A stretch of 41,696 nt of DNA from Zygnema cylindricum (Eukaryota; Streptophyta; Zygnematophyceae; Zygnematales; Zygnemataceae), in assembly GCA_037447655.1 (NCBI GenBank), contig JBBHKE010002336.1, positions 9,099 to 50,794 of the forward strand, read 5' to 3'. The notes beneath the pieces are model-generated. The model saw nothing but the letters and a program-made list of their open reading frames with translations. It searched no databases and was not told the origin of the DNA. How positions within the stretch are numbered: position 1 is the first letter of the stretch; the number at the start of each line of letters is the position of its first letter. Below are positions 38,735 to 41,696 of this stretch, one piece after another. The position numbers were made by a program, and so were the translations under genes.

Positions 38735-41696
38735 ACTGCCTCTCTCTCCCGTTCTGTCTGTCCCTCTCCCTCTCTCATTTATTCTCCCTCTCTCGTTTAT
38801 TCTATCTCTGAAAAAATATGCCAAACAGAGGCAAATTCTGTTTGTCTTTTTTGCATACAGTCGGATTTTATCTGAGTTGGGTTTAACTCCTCTTAAAATT
38901 TTAGAGAAATGAACTCTACTATTAAGTTTTCCTTTTGTTCTCTCCTTTGTTTTTTTTTGTTTCTTTCTTTCTTTCCTTCTTCTTCTTTTCCTTCTTTCTG
39001 TCTATCCTTCCTACTTTTTTTCCTTCTTTCTTTCTCTTTCCTTCTCTCCTTCCTTCTTTCTCTCTTCCCTCCTTTCTCACTTTCCTTCCTTCTCTCTTTC
39101 TCCCTTTCCTTCTCTCTCTTGTCTCTCCCTCTCTCTCTCTCTCTCTTTCTTTCTCTCTTTGTTTCTCACTTTCTTTCTCTCCTTCTATCTCTCCTTCTTT
39201 CCCTCCTTTCCCTCCTTCTTTCCCCCTCTTCCTTTCTCTCTTTCTTTCACTCCTTCTTTCCCTCCTCCTTTCTTCCTTTCTTTCTCTCTTTCTTTCTCTC
39301 TTTCTTTCTCTCTTTCTTTCTTTTTTTCTTTCTTTCTTTCTCTTCTTTCCTCCTTTCCTCCATTCATTTGCAGAAATCTCGCTAACAACTCCTTCACGAG
39401 CACCCTCCCGGTGGAGATAGGAAATTTAAAAAATCTCTCTATGCTGTGGGCTCTCTTTCCCTCCCTCTTTCCCCCTCTGTCTCTCCTTCCCCTTCTTCCT
39501 CTCCCTCCCATTATTTGTATCCAGAAGAATATGAAGAGGTCATTTCAGAAACTCATTTACCCGCCCAAAAATTATAAAATATTTGTTAACCAGGAACAAC
39601 ACCAACATAAAAAAAAAAGATAGAGAGGGAGGGAGAGTTGGGGAGTGGGAGAGGGATGGAGACAGGGGAGGGAGGGAAAGAGAGAAAGAGGGAGGGAGGG
39701 AGGTGTGAGGGAGGGAAAGTGGGAGAGAAAGAAAGAGGGGAGAAGGGAGGGAGGGAAAGAGAGAGGGAAAGAGAGGGAAAGACGGAGGGAGGGAGGGGAG
39801 GGAAAGAGGGAGGGAGGGAGAAAAGGAGATGGGGAAAAATGCATAAATAAGTAAAACTCTTCTTATTTGATCTGTTTGTTTGGGAGGGAAGGGAATGACT
39901 CCAGGGACCTGAGTGACAATAGTCTTTCTGGGGCCATCCCATCGACCTACGGCTCTCTCTCCCACATGTTATTTTTGTAAATTTGAACCTCTTTTTTGAA
40001 AACCTTATTGGAAAACGTTTTTCAAACTCAAAACTACATCGTGAATCGTTCTTTGTGTTAAGAAATAATAAGTAAGAGGACTGTTTTTAGTGTTGATAAT
40101 TATATTTCCGGTCCGAAGGATGTGGACGATTGTAAACCACAAAAAGTAAAAAAAAAAAAAAAGAAAAAGAAAAAAAAAAAAAAAAAAAAAAGAAACAGGC
40201 TTAAGAAAAACCAATTTTGTATTAATAAAGGTTATTTTGTGTTCGAAGGGCATTACAAACTCGGTCAAAATTAGTGTTATTAACAGTGATAGCGATTCAC
40301 GTTTAACAAACATTTTGCTTTTTGCTTTTTTTTGTTTTTTTGTGTTTTTTTTTTGGCTTTTTTTTTGCTTTTTTCTGTTTTTTTTTGTCTTTTTCAATGA
40401 GATTATTTTTCTGCCTCTTCTTCCCCTTTAAAACCTTTAAGTTTGGCGCCCGGTTTTTTCTTGTCTGACTTATTTATTTAAGCGGTGAATTTAGGTTTTC
40501 TAGTCAAAACCCTAAAACTAATTTCTTGCGTTTACTTAATTCCATTTCCTTTTTTGTTTTTCCTTTTTTGTTTTTATTTTTCTTTTTCCGTGAAGGGCAG
40601 AGCCTGTAGTGGGTGTGGATTATCGAAAGAAATCCCAAGTCTTGTTAATTTGACATCTCTCGAAAAAATGTACGGACTCTCTCTCTCAAATAGTACAGTA
40701 TATTTACTGTTCGAATTTCCCTCTCGTCTTTTTTCGCAATTTTGTCGCAAAAAACATTATATATGCATTTTTATGTCAAAGTTTCAAATATTCCAATGGT
40801 AGCAGTTGCTGGCCTGTTTTTAAAGTGTCTAAAGGGGGAATAACTGAGAAAAAAATCGCAATTTGTATGTTATTTCTCCAGAAATCTTGCATATAACCGA
40901 TTAGAGGGTAGTCTTCCCTCCCTCCCCAATGAAGGAAATATCCAAACAATGTGAGACTATGGCTTCCCTCTTTAAAAAACCTAAAAGTTCTTGCTTCCCA
41001 CCTCATAAAACCCTAAAGAAACCTGGAAAACCCTCCAAAAAACCCTGGAAAACTTAAAAAAAAAAACCAGAAATCAGATTTAGAACACAGACTAACAGGA
41101 GTTTAAACGTTTTTTGGGAATTTAGAAACTTCCAAGGAAATTTCCTCTCCGGAAATTTATCGTCCCTTCCCACCAACCTCACGAATCTCACCCAAATGTG
41201 AGTGGTTTCATGGACTATTTAAAAAAAAAAATACTCTTATTTTTTTTGGCTCTATTTTAGTTTTCCTTTTTCTGCATCTCATCTTCTTTTTCTCTCTTTT
41301 TTACTCTTTATGTTTGTGTAAGGATTTTCTAAGCACATTCTCTTTAACAATGCTTTATTTCTCCCGCCCTCCCTTTTTTTTCCGTTTCCTCCCTCCTTTT
41401 CAATTCAGTTTCAGTATTTGTTCGGTTTCCATGTTTGCTTTTTAATGTTTTTACGATGATTTTTAGGGTTTCTTAGGGTTTTTTTAGGGTTTTTCTTTCT
41501 GTTTCTGTGACCCTCCAGGCTCCTCGGAAACAACCTTCTGGAAGGTCTCATCCCTGATTTTGCCACGTCAGCACCCAAGCTCTCCCTCCTCAACCTCATA
41601 TACAATAACATCACGGCACCTGTCCCGGAGTACATTTTAAACAAAAAGGAATTACAAGTGGAGTGCGTACACTTTCCTTACTTTCCCTCTCCCTCT
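31203..41696 (+). CDS. Leucine-rich-repeat protein, probably receptor-like, 5' part (runs off the window)
   Basis: Exons: 31203-31314, 34453-34585, 35349-35420, 36130-36201, 36627-36698, 37182-37253, 37863-37934, 38079-38150, 38565-38636, 39374-39445, 39905-39976, 40601-40669, 40882-40950, 41126-41197, 41519-41662. All are bounded by AG and GT. Ten are exactly 72 nt, two are 69 and the last is 144. Each is phase 2 and encodes one LRR of the plant type (LDLSxNxLxGxIPxxxGxLxxL), two in the last. Exon 2 is the LRRNT cap with CSAWLGLEC. Exon 1 (ATGGCG context, hydrophobic core FFWILVSYGVCL, donor CAAG|GTGAG) is proposed because its phase 1 end makes an Ala codon with exon 2. At least 415 residues. 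Membrane and kinase parts, if any, lie beyond the window. The exon at 40601 is a degenerate LRR (CSGCG). Confidence 0.88.
31338..31397. repeat. CT-rich microsatellite in LRR intron 1
   Basis: (CTCCCT)n passes into (CT)n about 25 bases after the first splice donor. Confidence 0.85.
31513..31600. mobile_element. Internally deleted short TACACCG MITE, 88 bp
   Basis: Starts TACACCGTGAATCGTTGTTA and continues like 19334-19430, but closes early with TTCGGTGTA. Confidence 0.7.
31906..32050. repeat. GAAATTGAAAT-type simple repeat in LRR intron 1
   Basis: Diverged short units such as AATTGGAATTC, GAAATTGAAATCG and GAAATTGAAA fill about 145 bases. Confidence 0.7.
32667..32885. mobile_element. Short TACACCG MITE, 219 bp, in LRR intron 1
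   Basis: Left TACAATGTGTATCACTATTA, right TATTAGCAATACACGGTGTA. The interior shows the shared TCATTTTCCCCGTGCACGCT and a GGTTGCAATGGAAAGGTAAG block. Confidence 0.85.
33231..33431. mobile_element. Short TACACCG MITE, about 200 bp, right end decayed
   Basis: Left TACGCCGTGTGTCGTTGTTG. The interior TTTTCTCCGTGCATACTTGT and AAGTGGCGAAAAACAATTAA matches the sister copies. The right terminus near 33431 lacks a clean GGTGTA. Confidence 0.75.
33935..34380. repeat. Dispersed intronic repeat, copy 1 (LRR intron 1)
   Basis: Aligns by eye with 37422-37830. Shared blocks include TTGGAAGTCAT, GCAGAA/GCAGGAAAA then ACAGGTAGG, GTCAC..GTGACATC/TAATGACATC, GGTCACT.G.CT.TTC and GCAAAGGAGAATT. No protein is encoded. 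It may be a solo LTR or another non-coding element. Confidence 0.7.
34890..35120. mobile_element. Short TACACCG MITE, 231 bp, in LRR intron 2
   Basis: Left TACACTACCCGTCACTATTA, right AATAGCGATGGGCAGGGTA, with inverted GTGTTAAACATTTT next to both ends. Confidence 0.85.
35744..36043. mobile_element. Short TACACCG MITE with telomere-like insert, about 300 bp
   Basis: Left TACACCCTCTACCGCCTTAG, right ACTAATTGTGATAACGTTGTA. About 75 bases of AAACCCT-like repeats (35925-35998) lie in the right half, which sister copies lack. Lies in LRR intron 3. Confidence 0.6.
35925..35998. repeat. Degenerate telomere-like repeat run
   Basis: Variants of AAACCCTA/AAAACCCTGG in about eight units. Plant telomere sense is TTTAGGG, so this is a decayed interstitial run or a simple A/C-rich repeat. 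Confidence 0.6.
36784..36860. repeat. TTA/ATT-rich microsatellite in LRR intron 5
   Basis: ACTATTATTACTATATTG and TTATTATTATTATTATG runs. 37021-37170 in the same intron is a T-rich tract with scattered G. Confidence 0.8.
37254..37414. repeat. Pyrimidine tract in LRR intron 6
   Basis: About 160 bases that are nearly all C and T on the plus strand, including (CTCCCT)n and (CTCCC)n. Confidence 0.85.
37422..37830. repeat. Dispersed intronic repeat, copy 2 (LRR intron 6)
   Basis: Partner of 33935-34380. This copy contains the perfect-looking hairpin CGAAAGGGCA...TGCCCTTTCG at about 37642-37666. Confidence 0.7.
38000..38041. repeat. (CTCCCT)n microsatellite in LRR intron 7
   Basis: Seven near-perfect units close before the acceptor of the exon at 38079. 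Confidence 0.9.
38643..38733. repeat. (CT)n microsatellite in LRR intron 9
   Basis: About 45 CT units with one TT interruption near 38719. It starts seven bases after the exon's last base. Confidence 0.95.
38940..39368. repeat. 430-base polypyrimidine tract in LRR intron 9
   Basis: Almost entirely T and C (TTTC, CTTC and CCTT units) with very few purines, running up to the acceptor of the exon at 39374. Confidence 0.95.
39611..39838. repeat. Polypurine tract in LRR intron 10 (opposite strand sense)
   Basis: About 225 bases of A and G on the plus strand (GAGGGAGGGA, GAAAGAGAGG units). This is the reverse strand sense to the tract one intron upstream, so the two could pair in one transcript. 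Confidence 0.95.
40035..40302. mobile_element. Decayed TACACCG MITE, about 268 bp, in LRR intron 11
   Basis: Left TACATCGTGAATCGTTCTTT, right AACAGTGATAGCGATTCACG. A 55-base A-rich tract (40139-40193) lies inside. Confidence 0.65.
40996..41062. repeat. Degenerate AAACCCT-like run in LRR intron 13
   Basis: AAAACCCTAAAGAAACC, AAAACCCTCC and AAAACCCTGG units. A sense-reversed run (TTTAGGGTTTCTTAGGG) lies at 41461-41492, in the intron before the last exon. Confidence 0.6.

Noticed and set aside
38588-39623. Long Ser/Leu/Phe or Arg/Glu/Gly-rich open frames over the CT and GA tracts
   Set aside because: Simple-sequence DNA lacks stop codons in several frames at once. These overlap spliced LRR introns and are not genes.

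Overview
The window looks like nuclear DNA of a green-lineage eukaryote, most likely a streptophyte alga or an early land plant. The reasons are a plant-type leucine-rich-repeat (LRR) gene cut into 72-nt phase-2 exons, GT-AG introns throughout, a Ty1/copia element whose primer site matches plant-type initiator tRNA-Met, and a JTB-family membrane-protein gene. The species cannot be named from this sequence. There are no operons, rRNA, tRNA or CRISPR arrays. About three quarters of the window is transposon-derived or intronic.

Layout. 1-597: a perfect mirror repeat (the same strand read backwards, not complemented) with two 261-base arms around a 75-base centre, cut by the window start. 995-2285: a TACACCG-TIR element carrying a nested 700-bp Harbinger-like element (1104-1803). 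2589-3991: a segment duplicated again at 17360-18670. 4014-10462: a nearly complete Ty1/copia retrotransposon on the minus strand, with about 1.05-kb LTRs, target duplication GATGT, an intact pol and a damaged gag. 11128-12056: a repeat unit plus TIR element. 12448-14937: a decayed non-LTR reverse transcriptase. 15229-16904 and 19030-19900: two copies of a block carrying the promoter and first exon of the JTB-like gene. 19768-22064: the JTB-like gene, four exons, 227 aa. 24150-25215: a long-TIR foldback element with an 8-bp target duplication. 26632-30740: a second full-length Harbinger-like element split by a complete hAT transposon (26867-29694, target duplication GACAAAAG) and a TACACCG element (29724-30254). 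31203 to the window end: a large LRR gene, 5' part only, whose introns hold MITEs, long polypyrimidine/polypurine tracts and telomere-like runs.

Only two host genes are well supported: the JTB-like gene and the LRR gene, both on the plus strand, both with a short signal-peptide first exon and a long first intron. They share no evident pathway beyond both entering the secretory route. A third possible host exon lies on the minus strand at 22318-22644.

The most unusual observation is the mirror repeat. Repeats normally relate as direct or reverse-complement copies; a 261/261 string-reversed match in mixed-composition DNA has no known mechanism. It is either a data artefact or something not previously described.
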